In this document: in pieces, positions 18,921 to 28,589 of the stretch
Layout: each line of letters begins with the position of its first letter
How positions within the stretch are numbered: position 1 is the first letter of the stretch
Assembly: GCF_013449725.1 (NCBI RefSeq)
Contig: NZ_JACCFF010000005.1
Location: forward strand, 62,001 to 126,000
Direction: 5' to 3'
DNA length: 64,000 nucleotides
Source of the DNA: Mycobacteroides sp. LB1
Lineage (GTDB): Bacteria; Actinomycetota; Actinomycetes; Mycobacteriales; Mycobacteriaceae
Made by a program: the position numbers and the translations under genes
Notes under the pieces: generated by a model
Told to the model about the DNA's origin: nothing
The model's input: the letters and a program-made list of their open reading frames with translations, nothing else
The model's database searches: none

Positions 18921-19598
18921 GTGAACAGGCTAGAAAAGTTGGGTCCGTCCCCCGAACACGCTAAGTACCAAGGGCTCATGCCGGAGTTCTGGAAGAAGGT
19001 GCAACAGCAAGAGACAAACGATATCGAGCGCGGGCTTCCTGCCCAGGGCCGAACCGAATTCGCCGCCACATGGTTCGAGGCTTGGGCCGAGCAGGACATC
19101 AAGAAGATCGACTATTGCATCGCCGAGGACTGCAGCTATATCGACAGCACCACGTTCCAGGAGAACAGGCTCGGGCGTCAGTTCACGATCGACAACTGCC
19201 AAGCCGCCTTCGATGTCTTCCCCGACTTCGCGTTCTACCCTCAGGACGGAACCAACCGCTCACTGCCGTACTGGGATTACTTCAACGGCGAGTGGCGGGT
19301 GACCATTCCCTGGCGAGGTATCGGCCGGATGATCGGCGAGACCGTCGAGCCCAACACCGGAGCCAAGCTGAAGGGAACCGGGCGCTGCCTGAACTTCATT
19401 GGCATTGACCGCTATACGTTGACCGAGGATTTCAAGATCACGCACATCGACACCGACTGGGACATGCTCTACGGTGTCGCACAATTGGGTGGATTCGCAT
19501 CCCTGATGCGGAACCGCAGTCTGCAGAAATTCGGACTACGCGCCGCCGGTCTGGTCGTGCCTGCGTTTCGCCTGGTAACCGCACTGACCACAAGGTGA
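18921..19598 (+). CDS. SnoaL/NTF2-like fold protein
   Basis: This 225-residue protein has the cone-shaped NTF2/SnoaL signature: TEFAATWFEAWAEQDIKKID, then YCIAEDCSYIDSTTFQ, a DVFPDFAFYPQDG strand, and TGRCLNFIGIDRYTL, with FKITHIDTDWDMLYG near the C-terminal part. Family members include polyketide cyclases, epoxide hydrolases and ketosteroid isomerases. The start is GTG 18921 after AAAGGA. Since it follows a P450, an inferred role is to transform the P450 product (for example an epoxide), but no catalytic triad can be confirmed by eye. It ends one base before the convergent YrbE-like gene. Confidence 0.75.
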   Translation: MNRLEKLGPSPEHAKYQGLMPEFWKKVQQQETNDIERGLPAQGRTEFAATWFEAWAEQDIKKIDYCIAEDCSYIDSTTFQENRLGRQFTIDNCQAAFDVFPDFAFYPQDGTNRSLPYWDYFNGEWRVTIPWRGIGRMIGETVEPNTGAKLKGTGRCLNFIGIDRYTLTEDFKITHIDTDWDMLYGVAQLGGFASLMRNRSLQKFGLRAAGLVVPAFRLVTALTTR

Positions 19599-19599
19599 T

Positions 19600-20304
19600 C
19601 TAGGCGGACCGACCGATTTCGCCGATCGCACTGCCCACCGCGGCCGGTCGATCGGCCGCGGAAATACCCTTGTAGCAAGCGATTAGCCCCCCGATCAGCC
19701 CAAGGACTGCCGCTTCAACGACCAGCACGATGATATTGGAGGGGCTCATCAACCGCGTCACGTTGCCGACGAATTGACTGAATGGGTTGTGCGGGGCGAA
19801 CACCGAGAAAAAGAAGACACCCGTTACCCCGGCCGCTACGAATGCCAACGGCACTGCCGCAACCGCAGTAGCGAGAACCCGTGGCACAACGAACCTGTGC
19901 GTGATATCCATGCCCCTGAACCGCATTGCGTCGATTTCTCTTCGTATTCGGGCTGAATCCCCCTCGGCGCACACCACCGTTGCGCCCGTGGCTGCTGCCA
20001 CCAAGACCGTGTGCGTCGGGAATCCCGCCGGGCCGAACACGAGGGCCTCGAGGATGAAGACCAGCAGGATTGCCAGTGGTATCGCCACCATGCACATGGG
20101 CAGGAGTGCTGCTCTGGCTATCGACAGCGCCTGCCGGAAGAACTCGCGTACGGCAGGCGGACGGCGCAACATCGCCACGAACGTATCCAGCGTCATAGCC
20201 AGGAAGCCGCCAAGAGTGCGAGCGGGCTTTTCTGTAAACGTCGAGACCGGGCCGTCAGTTCGGTCCTTTTCGGTCACTACAGGCGCGTCTAAGTACGTGG
20301 TCAC
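19600..20304 (-). CDS. Orphan YrbE/MlaE-type ABC permease, C-terminally shortened
   Basis: The 234-residue protein contains the MlaE-family core: EIDAMRFRGMDITHRFVVPRVLA (here in two halves, EIDAMRFRGMD and VVPRVLA), and GGLIACYKGISAADRPAAVG near the end. In typical mycobacterial YrbE proteins the VGRAV segment is followed by a last membrane helix of about 25 residues; here the protein stops after VGSAIGEIGRSA. The first half is also shortened before EIDAMR. No mce, second yrbE or MceG-like ATPase gene is nearby, so transport function is doubtful without distant partners. GTG 20304 is the furthest start; a GTG nine codons further in is possible. It may be a decaying gene. Confidence 0.7.
   Translation of the reverse strand: MTTYLDAPVVTEKDRTDGPVSTFTEKPARTLGGFLAMTLDTFVAMLRRPPAVREFFRQALSIARAALLPMCMVAIPLAILLVFILEALVFGPAGFPTHTVLVAAATGATVVCAEGDSARIRREIDAMRFRGMDITHRFVVPRVLATAVAAVPLAFVAAGVTGVFFFSVFAPHNPFSQFVGNVTRLMSPSNIIVLVVEAAVLGLIGGLIACYKGISAADRPAAVGSAIGEIGRSA
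19638..19661. terminator. GC-rich hairpin inside the 3' end of the YrbE gene
   Basis: CCGCGGCCG (19638-19646) and CGGCCGCGG (19653-19661) are perfect 9-bp arms with a 6-base loop. It lies 40 bases past the stop of the convergent NTF2-like gene, so it probably terminates the P450 transcript while encoding the end of the YrbE protein. Confidence 0.5.
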
Positions 20305-20373
20305 ACATTCTTAGATACCTGGTTCCGTCCATCCCCGGAGCAATATCGGCGAGATCTTCCGAGGCCAAAAGGT

Positions 20374-20496
20374 TTAGCAGGGGGCGAAGATTGTGGCCCA
20401 GTAACCGCTCTGTCCGCGGTCGAGGATTTGCGCCCCACCCTCACGACTGACTGTGACCTCGCCTAGGTCGATATCGCCGAATGCGCTGAGGCGCAC
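20374..20496 (-). CDS. Small open reading frame of 40 codons, doubtful
   Basis: Between the desaturase stop and the YrbE start the minus strand has an uninterrupted GTG-initiated frame of 40 codons, with moderate GC3, containing the segment GGAQILDRGQSGYWATIF and ending APC. It starts 18 bases past the desaturase stop. There is no clear ribosome binding site and I recognise no family. It could be a gene remnant or a real small protein. Confidence 0.2.
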   Translation of the reverse strand: MRLSAFGDIDLGEVTVSREGGAQILDRGQSGYWATIFAPC

Positions 20497-20513
20497 CTGG
20501 GCTACTACGGAAA

Positions 20514-21767
20514 CTAGGCGGCGACCTTGTTGCGGCGCCGTTCCCTCACCATGGCGATCGCAGTCTTGAGTCCACGCCGTGGAACCGAATGCGGCTCGAC
20601 CACGGGAGCTTCCAGCGGCTTCTCCAGCACCGAGAACATCCGCTCGCTGCGGGTTTCCGGTGCGTTATCCGCGGTGGCATGCAGGAACCGATCCGGCAGA
20701 GACAGTTTCGCGATGGTGCGCCAGGTCTTGGCATATTGGAACAGCATCGACCCGGTGGTGTACGGCAGGTCGTAACGGTCGCAGATATCGCGCACCCGTA
20801 TCGAGATCTCGTGCAGCCGATTACTCGGCAGATCCGGGTAGATGTGGTGTTCGATCTGATGGCACAGGTTGCCGCTCATCAGCCGCATCGTGGGCCCGGC
20901 ATTGAAGTTCGCACTGCCCAGCAGCTGGCGCAGATACCACTCGCCCCGCGTCTCGTCTTCCATGTCCGTCACCGTGAACTTCTCGGCGCCGTCCGGGAAA
21001 TGCCCGCAGAAAATGACGGCGTTTGACCAGAAGTTGCGGATCAGGTTGGCCGTTGCATTGGCGGTCAGCGTCGACCGGTAGCTCGCCCCCGGCGAGAGTG
21101 CGGTGATCGCGGGGAACGCCGCATAGTCCTTCAACACCTGCGAGCCCGCCGAGGTGACAAGCTCACGCACCCGCAACTTGGTGGCAGCCCTGGTCTCTTT
21201 GTCGTAGATCTTCCGGAACTCCAGGTGCTGCAGTGCGATCCCCCACTCGAAGCCCGCCGCGAGAATGAAATTCAGCGGCATGTTCAACAGGTTGCGCACC
21301 TTCCACGGCTCGTCGCGCGTGACCCGCAGAATTCCGTAGCCAACGTCGTCGTCCATGTCCAGGATGTTGGTGTACTTGTGGTGCTCGACGTTATGCGTGA
21401 ACCGCCAGTGCTTGGAGGCACCAGCCATATCCCACTCCCACGTCGAGGAGTGAATTTCGGGATCGTTCATCCAGTCCCACTGGCCGTGCATGACGTTATG
21501 ACCGATTTCCATGTTCTCGATGATCTTGGCGACGGCAAGAGTCAAGGTGCCGGCCCACCACGCGGAGCGTTTCTTACTTGCCGCCAACACCAGGCGACCG
21601 GTCAGCTCCAGCGCTCGTTGTGCACCGATCGTGCGACGGATATACCGGGCGTCGCGAGTACCACGCGACGTCTCTATCTCACGCCGGAGCCCATCGAGCT
21701 CAGCGGCCAGGTTCTCGACGTCCTCGCTGGTGAGATGCGCGAATGCCGAGATGTCCGTGATCGCCAT
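20514..21767 (-). CDS. desA3: Membrane fatty acyl-CoA desaturase, DesA3-like
   Basis: This 417-residue protein has the three histidine clusters of membrane desaturases: HNVMHG near residue 90, HNVEHHKYTN near 128, and HQIEHHIYPDLP near 305. Hydrophobic segments between them fit the four-helix topology. It corresponds to M. tuberculosis DesA3 (Rv3229c), the stearoyl-CoA delta-9 desaturase that makes oleate for membrane lipids. The Rv3230c-type reductase that feeds it electrons is not adjacent here, unlike in M. tuberculosis. ATG 21767 follows AAGGAGA; the frame extends to 21836 but that part overlaps the operator. The palindrome 21799-21814 lies 32 bases upstream and links its control to that of the acyl-ACP desaturase at 12497. 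Confidence 0.9.
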   Translation of the reverse strand: MAITDISAFAHLTSEDVENLAAELDGLRREIETSRGTRDARYIRRTIGAQRALELTGRLVLAASKKRSAWWAGTLTLAVAKIIENMEIGHNVMHGQWDWMNDPEIHSSTWEWDMAGASKHWRFTHNVEHHKYTNILDMDDDVGYGILRVTRDEPWKVRNLLNMPLNFILAAGFEWGIALQHLEFRKIYDKETRAATKLRVRELVTSAGSQVLKDYAAFPAITALSPGASYRSTLTANATANLIRNFWSNAVIFCGHFPDGAEKFTVTDMEDETRGEWYLRQLLGSANFNAGPTMRLMSGNLCHQIEHHIYPDLPSNRLHEISIRVRDICDRYDLPYTTGSMLFQYAKTWRTIAKLSLPDRFLHATADNAPETRSERMFSVLEKPLEAPVVEPHSVPRRGLKTAIAMVRERRRNKVAA

Positions 21768-21783
21768 TGGTCTCCTTCCACGC

Positions 21784-21814
21784 CTACGGTACTGCCACCC
21801 TACGGTACCGTAGG
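21784..21814. promoter_or_regulatory. Palindromic operator candidate with adjoining half-site before the DesA3-like gene
   Basis: CCTACGGTACCGTAGG (21799-21814) is a perfect 16-bp palindrome whose 12-bp core equals that at 12539-12550. A second, partial copy CCTACGGTAC begins at 21784, about 15 bases away. The site lies just upstream of the ribosome binding site, a repressor position. Confidence 0.68.
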
Positions 21815-21882
21815 TTACTCGCTGGTAAATGGACACGCCACAGGCGGTGTACAGCAGAAACTATCGGCATGCCGACACACCG

Positions 21883-21919
21883 CGTTCTGCGTGGGCAGGC
21901 GCCTTGTCGGCGCAGAACG
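21883..21919 (-). terminator. Probable terminator after nuoN
   Basis: CGTTCTGCG (21883-21891) and CGCAGAACG (21911-21919) are perfect 9-bp arms with a 19-base loop, starting 22 bases after the nuoN stop in the direction of transcription. A separate 12-bp palindrome TCGGCATGCCGA lies at 21864-21875. Confidence 0.55.
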
Positions 21920-21941
21920 GGCGGTCAAGGGGTAATGCGAC

Positions 21942-23546
21942 TCACTTTACGAAGCCTGCGAGATTCCCGACGAGGTCGAGCAGCGGCTGGGGCACCACGC
22001 CGAGCAGCACCGTCACCACCGCGCTGACCCCGATCGATATCGCCACCGCCGGACCGGGGACCCGAAGCACCCCGGAGTCCTCCGCCGGGTCGGCGAAGAA
22101 CATCAGCACGATGACGCGCACGTAGAAGTACGCCGCGATGGCGCTGCACACCACACCCACCACCACCAGGGGAACAGCACCACCGGATGCGGCGGCCTCG
22201 AACACCGCGAACTTGCTCACAAATCCACTCGTCAACGGGATACCCGCGAATGCCAGCAGGAACAGTGCGAAGACGATGCCAAGCAACGGCGCCCGGCGCC
22301 CGATCCCGGCCCACCGACTCAGATCGGTGACCTCTTCATCCTCGTCCAGCCCGTCTTCTTCATTCCCGGAACGCACCAGCCCGGCGATTGCGAACGCACC
22401 GACGGTGCTGAAACCGTATGCGGCCAAATAAAACAGCGTCGACGAAACGCCATGCTCATTGGCGGCAGCGACACCGGTCAAGAGAAATCCCGTGTGCGCC
22501 ACCGCCGAATAGGCCAGCATTCGCTTGACATCGGTCTGTGTCACCGCACCGATCGATCCGATCAGCATGGTGGCGATCGCCACCGCCCACAGCACCGGCC
22601 GCCAGTCGGCGGTGATCCCCGGCAGCGCGACGTAGAGAACCCGCAGCAGCGCGCCGAAGGCGGCGATCTTCGTGGTGGCCGCCATGAACGCCGTGACCGG
22701 GGTCGGTGCCCCTTGGTACACATCGGGAACCCAGAAGTGAAAGGGCACCGCCCCTACCTTGAACAGCAGACCCACGGACAGCATCGCAACGCCCAGCAAC
22801 AGGAAGGACCGCTCCCCCGCATCGGCGTTGACGGCCCGCGCGACGGCGTCGAGTTCGACGGTTCCGGCATACCCGTACACGAACGCCGAACCGAACAGGA
22901 AAAACGCGGAAGAGAAGGCGCCGAGCAGGAAGTACTTGAGCGCCGACTCCTGTGACAGCAGGCGCCGACGCCGCGCCAGCGCGCACATCACGTACAGCGG
23001 AAGCGAAAACACCTCCAACGCAACGAACATCGTCAGCAGGTCGTTACATGCAGGGAACAGCATCATGCCCGCGATGGCGAACAACGTCAGCGGGAAGATC
23101 TCCGTTTGCGTGATACCGGTCCGATTCAGGATGCGTTCCGGCTCACCGCCGGGAACGGTGGATGCCTGCGCGGCGAAGGCATCGAGCCCGTGACCGGCGC
23201 TGGCACCGATCGCACTAGGAACGACCGCGGTAGTCCTGCGCTGCGCCATGACCGCCAGTGCCAGCGCCGACGCCACCAGGATGAGCCCCTGCAGATACAG
23301 CGTGGGTCCGTCTACCGCCACGGCACCGTTCATCACGACCTGGCGTGAACCACCCAGCGCCACAACGGCGGTAAAGGCACCTAGGATTCCTCCTATGGCC
23401 AGTATCAGTTGAGTGGTGAGCCGGTACCGCCGTGGAACGAATGCCTCCACGAGCACCGACACCACCGCCACCGCGAACATGATCAGCATCGGAGACAGCG
23501 CGCCATAGGCGATCGACGGGGCGGGCAGGATCCCGATATCGGTCAT
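21942..23546 (-). CDS. nuoN: NADH-quinone oxidoreductase subunit N
   Basis: This 534-residue antiporter-like subunit has about 14 membrane helices. FVALEVFSLPLYV carries the conserved Glu of helix 5 and FKVGAVPFHFWVPDVYQGAP the conserved Lys and helix-break segment of the proton channel. A loop near the middle (SGNEEDGLDEDEEVTDLSRW) is unusually acidic. It is the last gene of the nuo operon, and its start overlaps the nuoM stop by four bases. A hairpin follows it. Confidence 0.97.
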   Translation of the reverse strand: MTDIGILPAPSIAYGALSPMLIMFAVAVVSVLVEAFVPRRYRLTTQLILAIGGILGAFTAVVALGGSRQVVMNGAVAVDGPTLYLQGLILVASALALAVMAQRRTTAVVPSAIGASAGHGLDAFAAQASTVPGGEPERILNRTGITQTEIFPLTLFAIAGMMLFPACNDLLTMFVALEVFSLPLYVMCALARRRRLLSQESALKYFLLGAFSSAFFLFGSAFVYGYAGTVELDAVARAVNADAGERSFLLLGVAMLSVGLLFKVGAVPFHFWVPDVYQGAPTPVTAFMAATTKIAAFGALLRVLYVALPGITADWRPVLWAVAIATMLIGSIGAVTQTDVKRMLAYSAVAHTGFLLTGVAAANEHGVSSTLFYLAAYGFSTVGAFAIAGLVRSGNEEDGLDEDEEVTDLSRWAGIGRRAPLLGIVFALFLLAFAGIPLTSGFVSKFAVFEAAASGGAVPLVVVGVVCSAIAAYFYVRVIVLMFFADPAEDSGVLRVPGPAVAISIGVSAVVTVLLGVVPQPLLDLVGNLAGFVK

Positions 23547-25138
23547 TGTCGCTCACCTTCGCCGTGCCGGAGTGCGATATCCGCGACGGCAGGTGGCGGA
23601 TCCTTCTCGTTGACGGTGCGTAACGTCTGCTCGACAGCGGGATTCACCATGTCCAACAGTGGCTTGGGGTAGATCCCCAGCACCAGAAGCAGTGCGACCA
23701 ACGGCGCCACCACGGCGAGCTCACGGCGCTTGAGATCACCGATGCTTTCGTTACCAGGGGCCAGCGGCCCGGTCATCATCCGCTGATACATCCACAAGAC
23801 GTAGACGGCCGCCAATACCAAGGCTATGACGGCGCACGCCGCAGCCACCGGATACCGCGTGAATGTTCCCACCAGCACCAGGAATTCGCTGATGAACGGC
23901 GCCAACCCAGGTAGCGAGAGCGTGGCTAGACCGGCCACCAAGAAGGATCCGGCAAGCACCGGCGCCACCTTCTGCACCCCGCCGTATGCCGCGATGAGAC
24001 GAGTCCCCTTGCGGGACACTAAGAAACCTGCCACCAACATCAGGGCGGCAGTGGAGATGCCATGATTGACCATGTACAGCGTCGCTCCCGATTGACCCTG
24101 GCTTGTCATCGCGAATATGCCCAGGATGATGAACCCGAAGTGCGATATCGAGGTGTAGGCGATCAGACGCATCACATCGGTCTGACCGATCGCCAAGATG
24201 GCCCCATAGACAATGCCGATAACCGCCAGCGTGATGATCACCGGCGTGAAATACCTGCTGGCGTCCGGGAACAGCTGGATGCAGTACCGCAGCATCGCGA
24301 AAGTACCCACCTTGTCGACGATCGCCATCATGAGGACCGCGCTAGCGGGAGTGGCGTGCACCGCGGCATCGGGCAGCCAGGTGTGGAACGGCCAGAGCGG
24401 GGCCTTCACCGCGAACGCGAACATGAATCCCAAGAACAGTGCCTTGGCGACACCCGGATCGATCCCGAGTGCTCCGGTGGCAACCATCTCGGTGAGATCC
24501 CGAAGATCGAAGGTGCCGGTCTGCCCGCGTGCCGTGACCACGTACAAGCCGATGACCGCCGCCAGCATGATCAGACCGCCGAACAGGTTGTACATCAAGA
24601 ACTTCACCGCCGCACGGGACCGCTGCTTGACGTCGGAGTGCGCACTCCCGAACCCTCCGATGAGGAAATACATCGGGATGAGCATGGCCTCGAAGAATAT
24701 ATAGAACAGCAGTACGTCCAGCGCGGAGAAGGACAACAGCACCATGGCTTCCACGATCAGGATCAGCGCGACATAGCGTTGCGCCACCGGCCGATTGGTA
24801 TATCCGGGCGCCTCGGCTCCGTCGTTCCATCCGGCCAGCAGCAGAACGGGAAGAAGCCCCGCCGTCAGCAGTACCAATGCGAGCCCGATTCCGTCGAGGC
24901 CCACCACGTATTTCATCCCGAATGCCGGTATCCAGGAATGTGATTCGACAAACTGGTATTGAGGTCCTCCGGGATCGAACGCGATGGCCAGCCCAATCGC
25001 GAGGATAAGAACCAGCAACGAAGCGCCCAGCGCCACATACTTGGCCAATGCCCGCTGCTGGGTCGGCATCACCAGCACGGCAGCGGCGCCCGCCAAGGGA
25101 ATGAGCCATAGCGCTGTCACGGTACCCACGGCACTCAC
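23543..25138 (-). CDS. nuoM: NADH-quinone oxidoreductase subunit M
   Basis: This 531-residue proton-pumping subunit contains [20 protein letters not shown] with the functional Glu and [20 protein letters not shown] with the key Lys. I set the start at GTG 25138, whose last two bases begin within the nuoL stop (GTGA overlap); a longer in-frame extension to 25186 would run through the coding end of nuoL. It transmits quinone-site energy to proton translocation in the membrane arm of complex I. Confidence 0.97.
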   Translation of the reverse strand: MSAVGTVTALWLIPLAGAAAVLVMPTQQRALAKYVALGASLLVLILAIGLAIAFDPGGPQYQFVESHSWIPAFGMKYVVGLDGIGLALVLLTAGLLPVLLLAGWNDGAEAPGYTNRPVAQRYVALILIVEAMVLLSFSALDVLLFYIFFEAMLIPMYFLIGGFGSAHSDVKQRSRAAVKFLMYNLFGGLIMLAAVIGLYVVTARGQTGTFDLRDLTEMVATGALGIDPGVAKALFLGFMFAFAVKAPLWPFHTWLPDAAVHATPASAVLMMAIVDKVGTFAMLRYCIQLFPDASRYFTPVIITLAVIGIVYGAILAIGQTDVMRLIAYTSISHFGFIILGIFAMTSQGQSGATLYMVNHGISTAALMLVAGFLVSRKGTRLIAAYGGVQKVAPVLAGSFLVAGLATLSLPGLAPFISEFLVLVGTFTRYPVAAACAVIALVLAAVYVLWMYQRMMTGPLAPGNESIGDLKRRELAVVAPLVALLLVLGIYPKPLLDMVNPAVEQTLRTVNEKDPPPAVADIALRHGEGERQ

Positions 25139-27000
25139 CACCTCACTGCCATCAACAGCGCAACCACCAGAGCCGCGCCGGCACACATGGATAACGCATA
25201 CGAGCGGACGTGGCCGGTCTGCATACGTCGTACCCAGCCGGAAACGGCGCCCAGTGTCGCGGCGACGCCGTTCACCAGGCCGTCGACGCCCCTGTCGTCG
25301 GCAAGCACCAGAGCGCGGGTAAGCCGCTGTCCGGGACGCATGAACACCGCCTCATTGACGGCATCGCCATAAAGGTCCCGACGCGCAGCGACGGTGAGCG
25401 CCGAACCTTGGGGTGCAGTTTCCGGAACCGTGCGGCGGTACATGCGGTAGGCCACGGCCACACCGCAGAGCACCACGGTGACGGTCGCCGCGCTGATCAC
25501 CCACGCCGGGACCGGCAGCTCGCCGTGGTGCGCACCGACCACGGGCTCCAGCCAATTCTGCAGGGCTCCACCGAAGCTCAGCAGGAACCCCGCCCCCACC
25601 GACCCAACCGCGAGCACCATCATCGGCCAGGTCATCACCGACGGTGACTCGTGTGGATGCGCGTGTTCGCGCCAGCGCCGCTCGCCGAAGAACGTCAGGA
25701 GCATGACCCGAGTCATGTAAAACGCGGTGATCCCCGCGCCCAGCAGTGCCGCCGAGCCCAGCAGGAATCCCCCGACACCACCGTGCCCGAAGGCGACCTC
25801 GATGATCTTGTCCTTCGAATAGAACCCCGCGAACGGTGGAACGCCGATGATGGCAAGGTAACCGAGCCCGAAGGTGACGAAGGTAATGGGCATGACGATG
25901 CGCAGCCCGCCGTAGCGACGCATATCGGTCTCTTCGTTCATACCGTGCATGACCGAACCAGCGCCGAGGAACAGTCCGGCCTTGAAGAACCCGTGCGTAA
26001 GCAGATGCATGACCGCCACCGCATACCCGGCGGGTCCAAGCCCGGCAGCCAGCACCATGTAGCCGATCTGCGACATCGTGCTCGCGGCAAGGGCTTTCTT
26101 GATGTCGTCCTTGGCGCAGCCGATGATCGCACCGAAGAGTAAGGTGACGGCGCCGACGATGACCACCGCCAGCTGTGCGTACGGAGCGTGTTCGAAGATC
26201 GGTCCGGACCGGGTGATGAGGTAGACCCCCGCGGTGACCATGGTGGCGGCGTGGATGAGCGCCGACACCGGGGTAGGGCCTTCCATGGCGTCCCCTAGCC
26301 AGGACTGCAGCGGCACCTGGGCCGACTTTCCGCAGGCCGCCAGCAGCAGAGCCAATCCGATTGCGGTGTTTCGGTTCTCACCGGCCGCGCCCGCGGATCC
26401 GAGCACCTGAGCGAAGCCGACCGAGCCGAAGGTCGCGAACATCAGCATCATGGCCAGGGCCAGCCCCATGTCACCGACCCTGTTGACGATGAAGGCCTTC
26501 TTGGCCGCGGCAGCCGCCGACGGCTTCTGATACCAGAATCCGATCAGCAGATACGACGCCAGACCGACACCCTCCCAACCCACGTACAGCCCTAGGAAGT
26601 TGTCGGCGAGCACCAACAGCAGCATGGCGGCCAAGAACAGGTTCAGGTAGCCGAAAAACCTTCGCCTGTCGGGATCGTGCTCCATATAGCCGATCGAATA
26701 GATATGGATCAGCGAACCCACCCCGGTGATCAGCAGCGCGAAGCACACAGATAGCTGATCCAGCGCCAGCCCGAAATCGACGTGCAGCGTACCGACCGGA
26801 ACCCAGGTGAAGAGGTTCTCGTGCACTGCGCGCCCAGATCCCGCCCGGCCGAGCATGCCGACAAACGAGGCGACGGCAACGAGGAAGGACGCGAGCGCCG
26901 TCGCGCAGCCCAGCAGATGCCCCCAGGCGTCCCCCCGGCGGCCGACGAGCAGGAGTACGGCCGCGCCCGCCAGGGGCAGCGCCGGCATGAGCCATGTCAC
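25135..27000 (-). CDS. nuoL: NADH-quinone oxidoreductase subunit L
   Basis: This 621-residue distal pump subunit has [19 protein letters not shown] with the conserved Glu, and [20 protein letters not shown] with the conserved Lys. The C-terminal third, ending in a hydrophobic helix ([18 protein letters not shown]), fits the long lateral helix that runs along the membrane arm. GTG 27000 follows AGGAGGGGAG. A 13-base gap to nuoK is one of the few places in the operon without overlap. Confidence 0.97.
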   Translation of the reverse strand: MTWLMPALPLAGAAVLLLVGRRGDAWGHLLGCATALASFLVAVASFVGMLGRAGSGRAVHENLFTWVPVGTLHVDFGLALDQLSVCFALLITGVGSLIHIYSIGYMEHDPDRRRFFGYLNLFLAAMLLLVLADNFLGLYVGWEGVGLASYLLIGFWYQKPSAAAAAKKAFIVNRVGDMGLALAMMLMFATFGSVGFAQVLGSAGAAGENRNTAIGLALLLAACGKSAQVPLQSWLGDAMEGPTPVSALIHAATMVTAGVYLITRSGPIFEHAPYAQLAVVIVGAVTLLFGAIIGCAKDDIKKALAASTMSQIGYMVLAAGLGPAGYAVAVMHLLTHGFFKAGLFLGAGSVMHGMNEETDMRRYGGLRIVMPITFVTFGLGYLAIIGVPPFAGFYSKDKIIEVAFGHGGVGGFLLGSAALLGAGITAFYMTRVMLLTFFGERRWREHAHPHESPSVMTWPMMVLAVGSVGAGFLLSFGGALQNWLEPVVGAHHGELPVPAWVISAATVTVVLCGVAVAYRMYRRTVPETAPQGSALTVAARRDLYGDAVNEAVFMRPGQRLTRALVLADDRGVDGLVNGVAATLGAVSGWVRRMQTGHVRSYALSMCAGAALVVALLMAVRW

Positions 27001-27013
27001 GGAAACTCCCCTC

Positions 27014-27313
27014 CTAGAACTTCAACAGGTCGGCGTCGTCGACCGAAGCCGACCTACGGGTGCGGAAGATGGTCATGATGATCCCCAGCCCCACAACCAC
27101 TTCCGTGGCCGCGACCACCATGGTGAAGAATGCGATGACTTGGCCGTCCAGGTTTCCGTGCATGCGGGCGAAGGTGACGAATGCCAGGTTGGCCGCATTG
27201 AGCATGAGTTCGACACTCATGAAGACCACGATCGCGTTACGGCGCAACATCACGCCGGCGGCACCGATTGTGAAGATGAGTGCGGCGAGATAGAGGTAGT
27301 TGTCGGGGTTCAC
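27014..27313 (-). CDS. nuoK: NADH-quinone oxidoreductase subunit K
   Basis: The 99-residue three-helix subunit carries both membrane glutamates of the proton path, in [11 protein letters not shown] (helix 2) and [11 protein letters not shown] (helix 3). Its start overlaps the nuoJ stop by four bases. Length matches the family. Confidence 0.96.
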   Translation of the reverse strand: MNPDNYLYLAALIFTIGAAGVMLRRNAIVVFMSVELMLNAANLAFVTFARMHGNLDGQVIAFFTMVVAATEVVVGLGIIMTIFRTRRSASVDDADLLKF

Positions 27314-28056
27314 CGCGCCTCCATATCCCGCGGTGTGAGCACGCCACTGACCGACAACTCTGAGAATGATCCGTCGGGAAGCAGAGCGGGGACATCGACC
27401 GCGTTATGCCGCGCGTACACGCCAGGATTCGGTAACGGTGTGGCCCGCTCACCCTGCTGGAAACGTCGAATGACCATCTCGCGCTGGCCGCCGGTCTGCC
27501 CCAACTTCTCCCGATGCGCCAAGACCATCGCCCCAATCGTCGCGGTGATCAGGAGCGCGCCGGTGAGTTCGAATGCCCACAGGTAATCGATGAAGATGCG
27601 CTCGGCCAGGCCCTCCACGTTTCCGCGACTGTTGGCTTGGTCGAGCCCGACGAACGCTGTGGTGGATGCGCTTCCGATGCCCGCGATCGCAAGTATCCCG
27701 AATCCCAGTCCGGCCATGATGGCACCCACCCGCTGCCCCGGCAGGGTCTCCACCAGAGAGTCCGAGGAATCCACGCCGACGAACATGAGCACGAACAGAA
27801 ACAACATCATGACCGCGCCGGTGTACACCACCACCTGGGCCACGCCGAGAAACAGGGCCCCTTGAGCCACGAAGAACACCGCAAGGATGACCATCGTCAT
27901 GGCCAGGAAGATCGCTGAATACACCGCCTTGGGCGCGGCGATCACACCGAGTGCGCCGAGCACGGCGATGGTGCCAAGCACCCAGAACGTCCACCCCTCC
28001 CAGGTCGGCGTGCGGGACAGCCCCTCGACCGCAAGCACTGTCAGCTGCGCGCTCAC
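27310..28056 (-). CDS. nuoJ: NADH-quinone oxidoreductase subunit J
   Basis: This 248-residue subunit has five hydrophobic helices in its first 170 residues, including [20 protein letters not shown], whose pi-bulge segment couples quinone reduction to the pumps. The last 80 residues are polar, as in other actinobacterial NuoJ. The start is GTG 28056 overlapping the nuoI stop (GTGA); the frame open to 28284 upstream is only a shadow of nuoI. Confidence 0.95.
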   Translation of the reverse strand: MSAQLTVLAVEGLSRTPTWEGWTFWVLGTIAVLGALGVIAAPKAVYSAIFLAMTMVILAVFFVAQGALFLGVAQVVVYTGAVMMLFLFVLMFVGVDSSDSLVETLPGQRVGAIMAGLGFGILAIAGIGSASTTAFVGLDQANSRGNVEGLAERIFIDYLWAFELTGALLITATIGAMVLAHREKLGQTGGQREMVIRRFQQGERATPLPNPGVYARHNAVDVPALLPDGSFSELSVSGVLTPRDMEAR

Positions 28057-28589
28057 CTGGTGTCCCCATCGGTCTTCGGCAGGTTGCCCAGGTAATAGTC
28101 GGTGTCGGTGGTGCCCGGGTACATCGCGTGCGGCGGCGGTGTCATCCCCTGCTGCAGGGGCGCCAGCAGTTTGTCCTTGCCGTAGATGAGATCGGCGCGG
28201 TTGTCGTCGGCCATCTCGTAGTCGTTGGTCATCGTGAGCGCACGGGTTGGGCACGCCTCGATGCACAGGCCGCAACCGATGCACCGCAGATAGTTGATCT
28301 GGTACACCCGGCCGTAGCGCTCGCCGGGTGAGAAGCGTTCCTCCTCGGAATTGTCCTCGCCCTCAACGAATATCGCGTCGGCGGGGCACGCCCAGGCACA
28401 CAGCTCGCAACCGATGCACTTCTCCAGCCCATCGGAGTACCGGTTGAGTTGGTGTCGACCGTGGTAGCGGGGGGCGGTCGGCTCTTTCTTCTCCGGGTAC
28501 TGCTCGGTGAGCCGCTTCTTGAACATCGACGAGAAGGTCACCCAGAACCCCGCGAGGCCGTCGACCGAATGTCGCAGCAGATCAGGCAT
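28053..28589 (-). CDS. nuoI: NADH-quinone oxidoreductase subunit I (two 4Fe-4S clusters)
   Basis: The 178-residue protein binds clusters N6a and N6b through [12 protein letters not shown] and [12 protein letters not shown] near residues 58 and 103. These pass electrons from the peripheral arm to NuoB. AGGAGG lies in the end of nuoH just before ATG 28589, and the two genes overlap by eight bases. Confidence 0.97.
   Translation of the reverse strand: MPDLLRHSVDGLAGFWVTFSSMFKKRLTEQYPEKKEPTAPRYHGRHQLNRYSDGLEKCIGCELCAWACPADAIFVEGEDNSEEERFSPGERYGRVYQINYLRCIGCGLCIEACPTRALTMTNDYEMADDNRADLIYGKDKLLAPLQQGMTPPPHAMYPGTTDTDYYLGNLPKTDGDTR

Noticed and set aside
24062-24943. 293-codon plus-strand frame opposite nuoM
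   Set aside because: Rich in His, Gln and Arg without structure, and fully covered by nuoM.
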